In this document: one piece after another, positions 33,604-44,700 of the stretch | Layout of the letters: every line of letters starts with the position of its first letter | Position numbering within the stretch: position 1 is the stretch's first letter | Source: Malus domestica | Taxonomy: Eukaryota > Streptophyta > Magnoliopsida > Rosales > Rosaceae | DNA length: 64,000 bases | Assembly (NCBI RefSeq): GCF_042453785.1 | Contig: NC_091670.1 | Coordinates: 35,041,501-35,105,500 of the forward strand | Direction: 5' to 3' | The notes under the pieces: model-generated | What the model was told of the DNA's origin: nothing | Database searches by the model: none | Seen by the model: only the letters and a program-made list of their open reading frames with translations | Program-made: the position numbers and the translations under genes

Positions 33604-33805
33604 TTTTGCTTCTCTCTCTGGTCTCTCTGTTTCTCTGCTCTCTGCTTCTGGTGGCGGGGGGCGGGGCGTCGCTATCAATTTCTTGTCCTTCTGATTTTTC
33701 TCGTTTATAGTTATATACGGGGGTAATATGGGAATATTATTCTGTTCAGACTGAACAGCAAACATTAGATTTTCAAATTATCAACAACAACAACAACAAC
33801 AACAA

Positions 33806-34398
33806 AGCCTTTTCCCACTAAGTGGGGTCGGCTATATGAATCCTAGAACGCCATTGCGCTCGGTTTTGTGTCATGTCCTCCGTTAGATCCAAGTAATCAA
33901 GTCTTTTCTTAGGGTCTCTTCCAAAGTTTTCCTAGGTCTTCCTCTACCCCTTCGGCCCTGAACTTCTGTCCCGTAGTCACATTTTCGAACCGGAGCGTCA
34001 GTAGGCCTTCTTTGCACATGTCCAAACCACCGGAACCGATTTTCTCTCATATTTCCTTCAATTTTGGCTATTCTTACTTTACCTTGGATATCCTCATTCC
34101 CAACTTATCCTTTCTCGTGTGCCCATACATCCCACGAAGCATCCTCATCTCCGCTACACCCATTTTGTGTACATGTTGATGCTTCACCGCCCAACATTCT
34201 GTGCCATACAACATCGTTGGCCTTATTGCCGTCCTATAAAATTTTCCCTTGAGCTTCAGTGGCCTACGACGATCACACAACACGCCGGATACACTCTTAC
34301 ACTTCATCCATCCAGCTTGTATTCTATGGTTGAGATCTCCATCTAATTCTTCGTTCTCTTGCAAGATAGATCCTAGGTAGCGAAAACGGTAACTTTTT
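33806..34398 (-). pseudogene. 5'-truncated RTE LINE 3' end (composite copy 1)
   Basis: About 590 bp homologous to the last 190 codons and 3' terminus of the RTE ORF ([39 protein letters not shown]). It keeps the terminal hairpin sequence cccactaagtggg (+ strand, around 33815) next to the TTG tail. It carries disabling changes. Homology to RTE ends abruptly at about 34398, where cargo begins. It is more diverged from the neighbouring RTE coding copies than those are from each other, suggesting an older insertion that was co-opted as the 3' end. Confidence 0.82.
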
Positions 34399-36059
34399 GT
34401 GATCTTCGCTAGATTGCTCCGGTCATTAGTGTGGATAAGTATATAAATGGATAGAGATAGGAAAGCAAACACAAGATGTACGTGATTCACCCAGATTGGC
34501 TACGTCCACGGAATAGAGGAGTTCTCATTAATTGTGAAGGGTTTACACAAGTACATAGGTTCAAGCTCTCCTTTAGGGAGTACAAGTGAATGATTTAGTA
34601 CAAATGACATTAGGAAATATTGTGGGAGAATGATCTCGTAACCACGAAACTTCTAAGTCCCGGAGTGTGGTATCGGCTTGACTTTCCTTATCTGTCTCAT
34701 AGGTAGATGTGGAATCTTCTCTAGAAGTACTCTTCCTCCATCCAGGGGTGGTATCTGTAACTGGTGGAGATGCACAAGGTAATGTATCAATGTCACTTGA
34801 AGCTTACTTGTAGTTTCAGGCTTGGTCAAGCGCGATACAAACCATGTAGTAGGAGTCCCCCAAGTCGCCGAGCTAGGGGATCTGCTGAAAGAGGTAACAG
34901 ACAAGGTAAGCAATCAGAGCTCTGGCTGATTGTTCACATTCTCCCTATCTTGCAGGCAGCATGAAGGATAAAGAGAAGAAAAATGAGAAGAGATGATATG
35001 GGATACTTTTGCTTTTGAAGAAGTAACTTTCCACAGGCTTATTCTTGAACTGGGCTGGAGGGTTTTCTGGTTTCCTCCAAAGTATAAGGCCGACTGAAGA
35101 ATTTGAGGGTCAAAACAAGTCCATCAAATCTAGAGTACGTTCGCCCCTGCTGATATGGGATACTTTTGCTTTTGACAGAGTAGTGGATATATCGGCACGT
35201 GTGCTGTTACGCTTGTCTCCACATGCTTCCTTGTATCCTTCTCACTTGCCTTATCCTCAGGCAGATGCGGTATCTTCCTTGGAAGCATAAGATGTTGAAG
35301 ATGAGTACTCGAGAGCAATGCCAGGGTAAGGGGTTCCAGGCAGTCAGTTCCTGGCTGGAAGCTTGATTCCAAGTGCTGACTGATTGCTCTCTTTCTCCTT
35401 GTCTTGCAGGTAAGAACAAGGCCAAAGGAAAAGACAGGGAAAAAGCATGATATGGGATACTCTTGCTTTTAACCCTGATGATATGAGATATTCTTGCTCT
35501 AGTATAGCTTGTTTACAGAGGTATTATCGGGGGGAAAGAAAGCTGAATATTTTGAAAGGCTTCGTTGGGAGTGCCCTCTCAGATAAGAGGAAGGGTTGAG
35601 CATTTTTGCAGGTCTGCCTGTCCGTTGGGGATGGAGGTCGCCATATATAGGAGTCTCCCTAACATCAAGTAATAATGCTATTCCTTTACCCTGCTTGGTC
35701 ATAGCACGGTAGTGGAAGCTGCCAGCTTCACAAGTTTTAACTCTGTCAGAGCACTTTGAAAAAGTGGTCTGTGGTATCTGGAAAGCTGATGTTGCGTGTG
35801 AAGATTACAGACAAGCTTTATCCAAGGAGATCCGGCTCTTGAAGTTGGGAAAGTGGTGCCTCTTCGGTTTTCGAACAAGCAATCCTGTCGGGGATCTGGC
35901 TCTCGAGACTCGGAGAACGATGCCTCTTCGATTTTTGAGAAAGCAATCATGCTGGGGGTCTGGCTCTCGAGATTCGGAGAGCGGTGTCTTCGATTTTTGA
36001 GAAAGCAATCATGCTGGGGGTCTGGCTCTCGAGATTCGGAGAGCGGTGTCTTCGATTTT

Positions 36060-36650
36060 TGAGAAAGTAATCATGTTGGGAGTTGGGAGTGTTTTCTCGA
36101 ATATGAGTAAAGGTTGGGCATGTTTGCTAGTCTACCTTGCCACGAAGCACAGAGGTTGACACACAGGGACTTTCCAATTATCCAGCAGTGGTACTGTTCC
36201 TTTACCCTCTCTTCGATTTTTGAGAAAGTAATCATGTTAGGAGTCTGGCTCTCGAGATTCGGAGGGCGGTGCCTCTTCGATTTTGGAGCAAGCAATCTTG
36301 TTGGGGGTGTTTTCTCGAATGTGAGTAAAGGTTGGGCATGTTTGCTAGTCTACCTTGCCACGAAGCACAGAGGATGACACACAGGGACTTTCAAATTATC
36401 CAGCAGTGGTACTGTTCCTTTACCCTCTATTCGATTTTTGAGAAAGTAATCATGTTGGGAGTCTGGCTCTCGAGATTCGGAGGGCGATGCCTCTTCGATT
36501 TTGGGGCAAGCAATTTTGTTGGGAGTGTTTTCTCGAATGTGAGTAAAGGTTGGGCATGTTTGCTAGTCTACCTTGCCATGAAGCACAGAGGTTGACACAC
36601 CGGGACTTTCCAATTATCCAGCAGTGGTACTGTTCCTTTACCCTTGTGGG
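36060..36650. repeat. 218-bp tandem repeat in the cargo
   Basis: Identical landmarks such as ggttgggcatgtttgctagt recur at exact 218-bp steps (about 36111, 36329 and 36547), giving about 2.7 units. The corresponding part of composite copy 2 has about two units at 54740-55150. Confidence 0.88.
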
Positions 36651-36776
36651 TAATAATAAGGTAGCTAGGCCGTCAAAATTTATGTGTCTAAACTTTGTTA
36701 GTGTTGTTTCTTTGCTATTCTTTTACCCTTCTTGGTCAGGGCGATGTAGTGAGAGTTGCAAGCTTCACGTGTCTCG

Positions 36777-37155
36777 ACTTTGTCAGAGAACTTTGGCAAA
36801 GTTATATGTGGTACCCATGAGCTACTGTTGCGTGTGGGAAGTGGGTGATTGAACAGTACGATTCATGTGCTTTCTACTTCGCCAGAAATCTTCGACAGAA
36901 TGCCCATAATTTCCGCAAAGCTGAGTGTGCGTGTGACAGGTGCTGACAAGGCTGGAAAAGTAGTCTCAACTTTGTCAGAGAACTTTGGCAAAGTTATATG
37001 TGGTACCCATGAGCTACTGTTGCGTGTGGGAAGTGGGTGATTGAACAGTACGATTCATGTGCTTTCTACTTCGCCAGAAATCTTCGACAGAATGCCCATA
37101 ATTTCCGCAAAGCTGAGTGTGCGTGTGACAGGTGCTGACAAGGCTGGAAAAGTAG
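36777..37155. repeat. 192-bp tandem duplication in the cargo
   Basis: A block starting actttgtcagagaacttt at 36777 repeats at 36969 almost unchanged. Copy 2 of the composite has only a single unit here (about 55285-55475). Confidence 0.85.
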
Positions 37156-37158
37156 GTG

Positions 37159-37490
37159 CCTCTTCGATTTCTGAGATCGACCCTCGTGGTCTCTGAGCAG
37201 CCCAGCTTTTGAGAAAGCAAACCTCTTCGATTTCTGAGATCGGCCCTCGTGGTCTCTGAGCAGCCCAGCTTTTGAGAAAGCAAACCTCTTCGATTTCTGA
37301 GATCGGCCCTCGTGGTCTCTGAGCAGCCCAGCTTTTGAGAAAGCAAACCTCTTCGATTTCTGAGATCGGCCTTCGTGGTCTTTGAGCAGCCCAGCTTTTG
37401 AGAAAGCAAACGCCTCTTCGATTTCTGAGATCGACCCTCGTGGTCTCTGAGCAGCCCAGCTTTTGAGAAAGCAAACGCCTCTTCGATTTC
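37159..37490. repeat. 63-65-bp tandem array in the cargo (about 5-6 units)
   Basis: The phrase cctcttcgatttctgagatc starts at 37159, 37222, 37285 and 37348, then in slightly longer units at 37413 and 37478. It lies directly upstream of the cargo ORF's TATA-like box. The apparent minus-strand ORFs of 130-175 codons here merely translate the repeat. Confidence 0.9.
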
Positions 37491-37632
37491 TGAAGCTTCG
37501 TCGAGTGCAGATTTTTATAGAGGCTAACATTAAGTTCCAAAGCACACTTGAATATCCACTTGTAGAAGCTCCATTCTTGCACTTCTAAGAACTTGATTTG
37601 TCCGACCTCTTCTCTCTTCTACACCTTTGAAA

Positions 37633-38307
37633 ATGTCTGGCCCCTCCGACCGTCGTTTTGACTTGAACCTTGTTGAAGAGGCAGCCCCGCCTTCTCCAGA
37701 CAACATATGGCGCCCATCCTTCGTCTCCCCTACTGGTCCTCTTACCGTTGGGGATTCCATGATGAAGAATGATATGACCGCTGCGGTAGTGGCCAGGAAC
37801 CTTCTCACTCCCAAAGATAACAGACTACTTTCCAAACGGTCTGATGAGTTGGCTGTTAAGGATTCTCTGGCTCTTAGTGTTCAGTGTGCAGGTTCTGTGT
37901 CTAATATGGCACAACGCCTATTTGCTCGAACCCGCCAAGTTGAATCATTGGCGGCTGAAGTGATGAGTCTCAAACAGGAGATTAGAGGGCTCAAGCATGA
38001 GAATAAACAGTTGCACCGGCTCGCACATGACTATGCTACAAACATGAAGAGGAAGCTTGACCAGATGAAGGAATCTGATGATCAAGTTTTACTTGATCAT
38101 CAGAGATTTGTGGGTTTGTTCCAAAGGCATTTATTGCCTTCGTCTTCTGGGGCTGTACCGCGTAATGAAGCTCCAAATGATCAACCTCTGATGCCTCCTC
38201 CTTCTAGGGTTCTGTCCAGTACTGAGGCTCCGCATGATCCCCCTCCGGTGCCTTCTCTTTCTGGGGCTCTACCCACTGCCGAGACTTCTCCTAAGCAACC
38301 TTTCTGA
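37633..38307 (+). CDS. Cargo ORF: 224-aa coiled-coil protein of unknown function (copy 1)
   Basis: The ATG (after ctttgaaa) opens a 225-codon frame. The N-terminus [20 protein letters not shown] is acidic and proline-rich and precedes [18 protein letters not shown]. Residues about 95-165 form a predicted coiled coil ([20 protein letters not shown] followed by [20 protein letters not shown]). The C-terminus is Pro/Ser-rich with three loosely repeated units (around [34 protein letters not shown]). No signal peptide, membrane segment or enzyme motif is seen. It has a plausible TATA-like box 113 bp upstream and an AATAAA 67 bp downstream. The reading frame is kept in both composite copies, with eight amino-acid differences. 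I do not recognise the family; it may descend from a retroelement gag-like or mobile-element accessory gene. Confidence 0.6.
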   Translation: MSGPSDRRFDLNLVEEAAPPSPDNIWRPSFVSPTGPLTVGDSMMKNDMTAAVVARNLLTPKDNRLLSKRSDELAVKDSLALSVQCAGSVSNMAQRLFARTRQVESLAAEVMSLKQEIRGLKHENKQLHRLAHDYATNMKRKLDQMKESDDQVLLDHQRFVGLFQRHLLPSSSGAVPRNEAPNDQPLMPPPSRVLSSTEAPHDPPPVPSLSGALPTAETSPKQPF

Positions 38308-38565
38308 AGGCTCCCTCTTGTTTGTTTATTTTGACTCAAGTATATGTACATATTTGTAATTTATCAAGATATCAATAAATAAGCTTTCCTTCATTTCAAC
38401 GTATTGTGTTAAATCACCAAAGCCTTCTTCGCTAAGTTCTTTGAATTTTCTTTTGTTGAAGCTTGTATGTTGGAGCTTTGTGAGTGGAGCATGTAGGTTG
38501 AGGTAGTGTTCCCTTAATTTCCCGAACGAGGACAACTTCTCGGTTGGAGACTTGGAAAATCCAAG

Positions 38566-41220
38566 TCACTGAGTGGGATCGGCTATATGAATCTTAGAAC
38601 GCCATTGTGTTCTGTCCTGTGTCATGTCCTCCGTTAGATCCAAGTACTCTAAGTCTTTTCTTAGGGTCTCTCTCAAAGTTTTCCTGGGTCTTCCTCTACC
38701 CCTTCGGCCCTGAACCTCTGTCCCATAGTCGCATCTTCTAATCGGAGCGTCAGTAGGCCTTCTTTGCACATGTCCAAACCACCGTAACCGATTTTCTCTC
38801 ATCTTTCCTTCAATTTCGGCTACTCCTACTTTACCCCGGATATCCTCATTCCTAATCTTATCCTTTCTCGTGTGCCCACACATCCAACGAAGCATCCTCA
38901 TCTCCGCTACACCCATTTTGTGTACGTGTTGATGCTTCACCGCCCAACATTCTGTGCCATACAGCATCGCCGGCCTTATTGCCGTCCTATAAAATTTTCC
39001 CTTGAGCTTCAGTGGCATACGGCGGTCACACAACACGCCGGATGCACTCTTCCACTTCATCCATCCAGCTTGTATTCTATGGTTGAGATCTCCATCTAAT
39101 TCTCCGTTCTTTTGCAAGATAGATCCTAGGTAACGAAAACGGTCGCTCTTTGGTATTTCTTGATCTCCGATCCTCACCCCTAACTCGTTTTGGCCTCCAT
39201 TTGCACTGAACTTGCACTCCATATATTCTGTCTTTGATCGGCTTAGGCGAAGACCTTTAGATTCCAACACTTCTCTCCAAAGGTTAAGCTTTGCATTTAC
39301 CCCTTCTTGAGTTTCATCTATCAACACTATATCGTCTGCGAAAAGCATACACCAAGGAATATCATCTTGAATATGTCCTGTTAACTCATCCATTACCAAC
39401 GCAAAGAGGTAAGGACTTAAGGATGAGCCTTGATGTAATCCTACAGTTATGGGAAAGCTTTCGGTTTGTCCTTCATGAGTTCTTACGGCAGTCTTTGCTC
39501 CTTCATACATATCCTGTATAGCTTGGATATATGCTACTCGTACTCCTTTCTTCTCTAAAATCCTCCAAAGAATGTCTCTTGGGACCCTATCATACGCTTT
39601 TTCCAAATCTATAAAGACCATGTGTAAATCCTTTTTCCCATCTCTATATCTTTCCATCAATCTTCGTAAGAGATAGATTGCCTCCATGGTTGAGCGCCCT
39701 GGCATGAACCCGAATTGGTTGTCCGAAACCCGTGTCTCTTGCCTCAATCTATGCTCAATGACTCTCTCCCAGAGCTTCATTGTATGACTCATTAGCTTAA
39801 TACCCCTATAGTTCATGCAATTTTGTACATCGCCCTTATTCTTGTAGATAGGCACCAAAGTGCTCGTTCGCCACTCATTTGGCATCTTCTTCGTTTTCAA
39901 AATCCTATTGAAAAGGTCAGTGAGCCATGTTATACCCGTCTCTCCCAAAACTTTCCACACTTCGATTGGTATATCGTCTGGGCCTACTGCTTTTCTATGC
40001 TTCATCTTCTTCAAAGCTACAACCACTTCTTCCTTCCGGATTCTACGATAAAAAGAGTAGTTTCTACACTCTTCTGAGTTACTCAACTCCCCTAAAGAAG
40101 CACTCCTTTCATGTCCTTCATTGAAAAGATTATGAAAATAACCTTTCTATCTGTCTTTAACCGCGTTCTCTGTAGCAAGAACCTTTCCATCCTCATCCTT
40201 GATGCACCTCACTTGGTTTAGGTCCCTTGTCTTCTTTTCCCTTGCTCTAGCTAGTTTATAGATATCCAACTCTCCTTCTTTGGTATCTAGTCGTTTATAC
40301 ATATCGTCATAAGCCGCTAACTTAGCTTCTCTCACAGCTTTCTTCGCCTCTTGCTTCGCTTTTCTATACCTTTCACCATTTTCATCGGTCCTATCCTTGT
40401 ATAAGGCTTTACAACATTCCTTCTTAGCCTTCACCTTTGTTTGTACCTCCTCATTCCATCACCACGATTCCTTTTGGTGTGGGGCAAAGCCCTTGGACTC
40501 TCCTAATACCTCTTTTGCTACTTTTCGGATACAACTAGCCATGGAATCCCACATTTGGTTAGCTTCCCCCTCTCTATCCCACACACACTGGGTGGTTATT
40601 TTCTCTTTGAAAATGACTTGTTTTTCTTCTTTTAGATTCCACCATCTAGTCCTTGGGCACTTCCAAGTCTTGTTCTTTTTTCTCACTCTTTTGATATGTA
40701 CATCCATCACCAACAAGCGATGTTGATTAGCCACGCTCTCTCCTGGTATAACTTTGCAATCCTTACAAGTTATACGATCCCTTTTCCTCATTAGAAGAAA
40801 ATCTATTTGTATTTTTGACGACCCACTCTTGTAGGTGATCACATGTTCTTCCCGCTTCTTAAAGAAGGTGTTGGCTAAGAAGAGATCATATGCCATTGCA
40901 AAATCCAAGATAGCTTCCCCATCCTCGTTTCTCTCCCCAAAACCATGGCCACCATGAAAACCTCCATAGTTGCCTGTCTCCCTGCCCACGTGTCCATTTA
41001 AATCTCCTCCTATAAATAACTTCTCCGTCTGAGCAATTCCTTGCACCAAGTCTCCAAGGTCTTCCCAAAATTTCTCCTTCGAACTCGTATCCAACCCTAC
41101 TTGAGGTGCGTACGCACTAATCACATTGATAAGTTCTTGTCCTATTACAATCTTAATTGCCATGATTCTATCTCCTACCCTCTTGACATCTACAACATCT
41201 TGTGTCAAGGTCTTGTCCAT
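38566..41220 (-). pseudogene. RTE LINE endonuclease/RT, 5'-truncated with two nonsense codons
   Basis: One reading frame runs from the truncation at about 41220 to TGA at 38566. It covers most of the endonuclease ([38 protein letters not shown]) and all of the reverse transcriptase ([81 protein letters not shown]). It is broken by TGA at 40459-40461 and TAG at 40147-40149, each replacing a Trp codon that is intact in copy 2. The N-terminal endonuclease residues are lost with the truncation. The stop codon lies exactly at the junction with cargo. Confidence 0.9.
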
Positions 41221-41231
41221 AATAATATTAC

Positions 41232-41798
41232 TAGGCCGTAATTTTTGTGACTTTGATTATTTCATTTAATTTTTGGTTACGTCATATAATAATCTACCGT
41301 AATATAATTTTATCGTTCATAAAAATGCTCTCCTAACATCCTTATTATGAGGTCATAGGAAAATTCCAGATTAATCTTAGAGTAGATTAAGCTATCAACT
41401 TATTTAATTCATATTATACCGAAACATAATAATTCTACAAAATGATTAAATTAAAAAAAAAATTCTCGCATAAAACATTCCGTCTCCTTCCCTCTACCGT
41501 CTCTCCTCTAGATCCCCTTTCTCTCTTCATCTCTCCCCTTGTCAAATACTAAAGCTATCCTCGGAGGGAGGAACCCAAACAACGGACTTAGAGACATGAA
41601 AAGCAGAAACAAATCTATAAATACAACACTCAGAGAGAGTGACATATACTTGTGAGTCTGTGTCCTGCTTTTCATATAACAATACTACAACTCACACTGA
41701 TTAAAATTTCATAACGCTACGAGAATATTGTCAACATACTTCCTACAAACAAAAACTTCTTTTGTTCTTGTTTCCTTTTGATGGGAGGGCAAAAATTT
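41232..41798. other. Intergenic region downstream of EXO84C
   Basis: AT-rich DNA between the 5' end of composite copy 1 and the EXO84C stop codon. No gene is seen. It should include the EXO84C 3' untranslated region. Confidence 0.6.
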
Positions 41799-44700
41799 TC
41801 AACCCTCTGAATCGTCGAAATGCTTGGGGCTGTCAAGTTCACCCATGCTTGCAGAAGCAAAAGACTCGGAAGAATCTACGCTCGAAAGGGAAGAGACAGA
41901 ATCATCTGAATCCAATACGATGTGATCGTGAAGAGCAATGTTATCTTCATCAATTTCGGATGTCTCTGACCACTCTGCTCCTATAAGTAGTTTGCTTATC
42001 GCTGACTTTGCAGTTTCTACAAACCACTCGTCCTCGGGGAGTGCACTAATAAAACACAAGAATTTTAGTTTCGGGTTGTGTTAGGAGGATAAAAACGGGA
42101 AAATATATACGCCCACATGCACACAACTGACCTTTGTACTTCTATGCCTCTAGCAGCAAAAGCCCTGATAGCACGAGCAATTATGGCTGACGCGATCTGG
42201 TGCACATGCCTGGATGGGTAACCACCAAAACGTGCAATTTCAACAGTGAAGTGCATATCAAGAATTAACTGCAATAACAAAGTTGATTATCAGCTAACTG
42301 CGAAGCTAAATTGCGAATATACAATAACTTTAAGATTGAAAGATAAATAATCTAAGTTCACCCCACAATAACTAGGAAAACTCTAAAATGGACAGTATGG
42401 AATGATATAAGTACCTGCTGCAACCCAAGTGGCTGAAGAGGACCTGTATCATCTTCGAACACACCCCAAAACTCTTGTTCATCGGACAACCACATTACAA
42501 CTGTCTCTGTTAACCGAGCAAGCAAAATTTTCTGTATTTTCTCTTTTCCAAGTAACACATCTCCAGCCACGGTTGCTAACTGCTGCAGCTTTGCGAATAA
42601 TGCCTGCAACAGTAGGGCAATCTCATTACTTGTACCACAAACAGCCAAATAACCCCTATTAAAAATGACACAATAAAGCAATATCTGGATATACAAAAAC
42701 AAGCAATTTGGAGAAAAGGGGAGACCATATAAAAATAAAAGTAAATAATATGATTACATAGAAACCGTGTATATGGAAAGCATAATAGAGGAAGAAACAA
42801 GACCTGAAATGGAAGCGATGGCAAAGGGGCTGAGTCCAAGTACAAATCATCACCATTCTCATTTAAATATATTTGGGCATCCAATCGTGTCTGTCCTTCT
42901 CTTGAATAAATGAAGCTCAAGACATATTGCCTACAGAAATGGTCCCTTAGCTTGTCAAATGAATGCTGAAGATGGCGCCTCCAATCCTTTAACTCTGTAG
43001 AAGTGCTTGGAATAGGTGTGACATTTTCAGCAAGTCCACTTTTTGGTTCCCAACTTTCACTCTGCAGCTTCCAGAGGGTCATTACAGCATTTGGCAGTAG
43101 TTCATCCAAGATGGTAAATGCAACTCCCAAAACGGCAAGCTGTTCTGAATCTGTTTCAGCTCTAAAAGATACAAACTCCTTCAGCTCTGTGAGATTGTCA
43201 TCATCAGATGGTCCTGGTAGGGCTTTAATTAAAGCATCCATGTATTTATCAAAAAGTTGTCCAATCCTACTCAGTATGTTTCCACCAAAATGCAAAACGG
43301 TCAAAGGGGTCAACTGTTCCAATATATCCTGCGAAATTTTTTACCAATATTATGAACTGATAGTTGAGTCATTACTTGCAAATTAGTAATGCATCGATGA
43401 ACTTGGCATTACTAGTGAACAATACCAATTCAAATGCATATGCACAGACAGACAAGAACAAATTGCATCCTTATAAAAATTATGTTTACACGCACAAATC
43501 AGATGTGCCCACATGCAAGTACGCACAAAATAGTAGAAGGTACCTGCATACTTAATTACATAGGAAGTGAGTGTATAAAAAGGTCGTACCCAGTGCACAA
43601 GGCTCCCGCTTTACGCAGGGTCTGGGAGAGGTGAATGTCGGCTAGCCTTACCCCCATTTATGGAGAGGCTGCTCCCAAGTCTCGAACCCGAGACCTACCG
43701 CTCATGGGCGAAGGCACTTGCCATCGCACCAAGTGAGGGCAAGCAAGCCTTTCCTGAAAATAATGAAGAAATAATTTGAAGAATTCCAAAATTTTCATCC
43801 TCAGAGTAGTTCGGATGAAGGCTTTGTTAAATCACCTAAATATAAAATTAAGCATTCTATAGCATTTTCCTAAAAATCATAAGAATTTTTTTTTTTCATG
43901 TGTCATTAGGTCTGAAATTTTGCCACCATCTTAATTCCTCAAGTTCAATCCTCAACATAAAACCTAAAAAGACCAGCATAAGTTAATATAATGCTTGTAT
44001 CAGTACAAAGACATGGAAATAAAAATTATATGAAGAAAGATTAGTATGGGACTAACTTACTTCAACAATGCACATAAATCTTATCCCACTATCAGCAATC
44101 AAGCTATGTGATGATGTTGTGAATGCAGACAGCGGAGGTGCAAAGCGAGGTGAAAATGACATGCACTCATCAGTTTCCATCAAGTCAAGGACACCTTTTC
44201 TTGCTCGTCTAAAGTTCAACTCTAAAACTTCTTCAATAAAAGGCCGCAACAGCACCAAAATCAATTTTGACAGTTTCAGCCCTTGTCGTTCCAGCATCAA
44301 GGAGTAGTTGAGACTAGCCTGAACACAAATGCTAGCTCCATGTAAAGCAGACACTGTATCAGAAGATGGTGCATTCTCTTTCACCAACCGTACAAAGTAT
44401 TCGATTTCCCACTCTGCCCATTGGACTACTCTGTTTGTATAAACAGGATTATCACCAAATATTATACCGGACTTCGTCGCTGCCAGTGAGATTGTAGAAA
44501 AAACAAGTTTCGACAACGTTGCTGGATATGTCTTTGGACAGACAGAAGAAGAAGGAAAGAGAGCTTCAATGCTCTTCTCAAGATGGGACCCATAGAACTT
44601 CAGCAGTAACTGGTGTGCCAAAGGCCCTTTTCCAAGCTTGATTAGCCCACTTAAGGCCTTCTTCAACTCAACAAAATTAATAAAAGGTTGTCCAGTAATC

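Larger units (their letters stand above)
34399..38565 (+). other. Cargo segment of composite copy 1
   Basis: About 4.2 kb with no homology to RTE, present also at 53094-56777. It contains repeated modules around tgatatgggatacttttgct (near 34996, 35150 and 35448). Tandem arrays follow: a 218-bp period at about 36060-36650; a 192-bp period at about 36777-37155; and a 63-65-bp period at 37159-37490. After these come a TATA-like ttttatag (37513-37520), a 224-aa ORF and a poly(A) signal AATAAA at 38374. A short palindrome cttggaaaatccaag (38551-38565) abuts the RTE junction. The segment's own origin is unknown. Confidence 0.7.
33782..41220 (-). mobile_element. Composite RTE LINE with cargo, copy 1 (5'-truncated)
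   Basis: Minus-strand order: RTE coding region, 5'-truncated near 41220 and ending 38566; cargo (38565-34399); a second RTE 3' end (34398-33806); and a (TTG)n tail (33805-33782). The same order and cargo occur at 52478-59791, in unrelated flanking DNA. Homology with copy 2 stops around 41220-41231; the final bases agree only if several transitions are allowed. No target duplication was found, so later deletion or decay of one end is possible. 5' truncation is usual for LINE insertions. It lies between EXO84C and the promoter side of RCL1. Confidence 0.85.

Noticed and set aside
37159..37490. Regular 63-65-bp repeats that might suggest a CRISPR-like array
   Set aside because: The units are contiguous, with no unique spacers, and the DNA is plant nuclear.
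37014..37582. Minus-strand frames of 131-175 codons with repeated FSKAGLL-type units
   Set aside because: The repeats are the 63-65-bp DNA tandem array read in different frames. Three frames are open at once, as expected of a repeat with no stop codon.
38872..40124. Plus-strand frames of 60-85 codons within the RTE copies, also at 57090-58342
   Set aside because: They are shadows of the minus-strand RTE reading frame and recur in both copies only because the coding strand is conserved.
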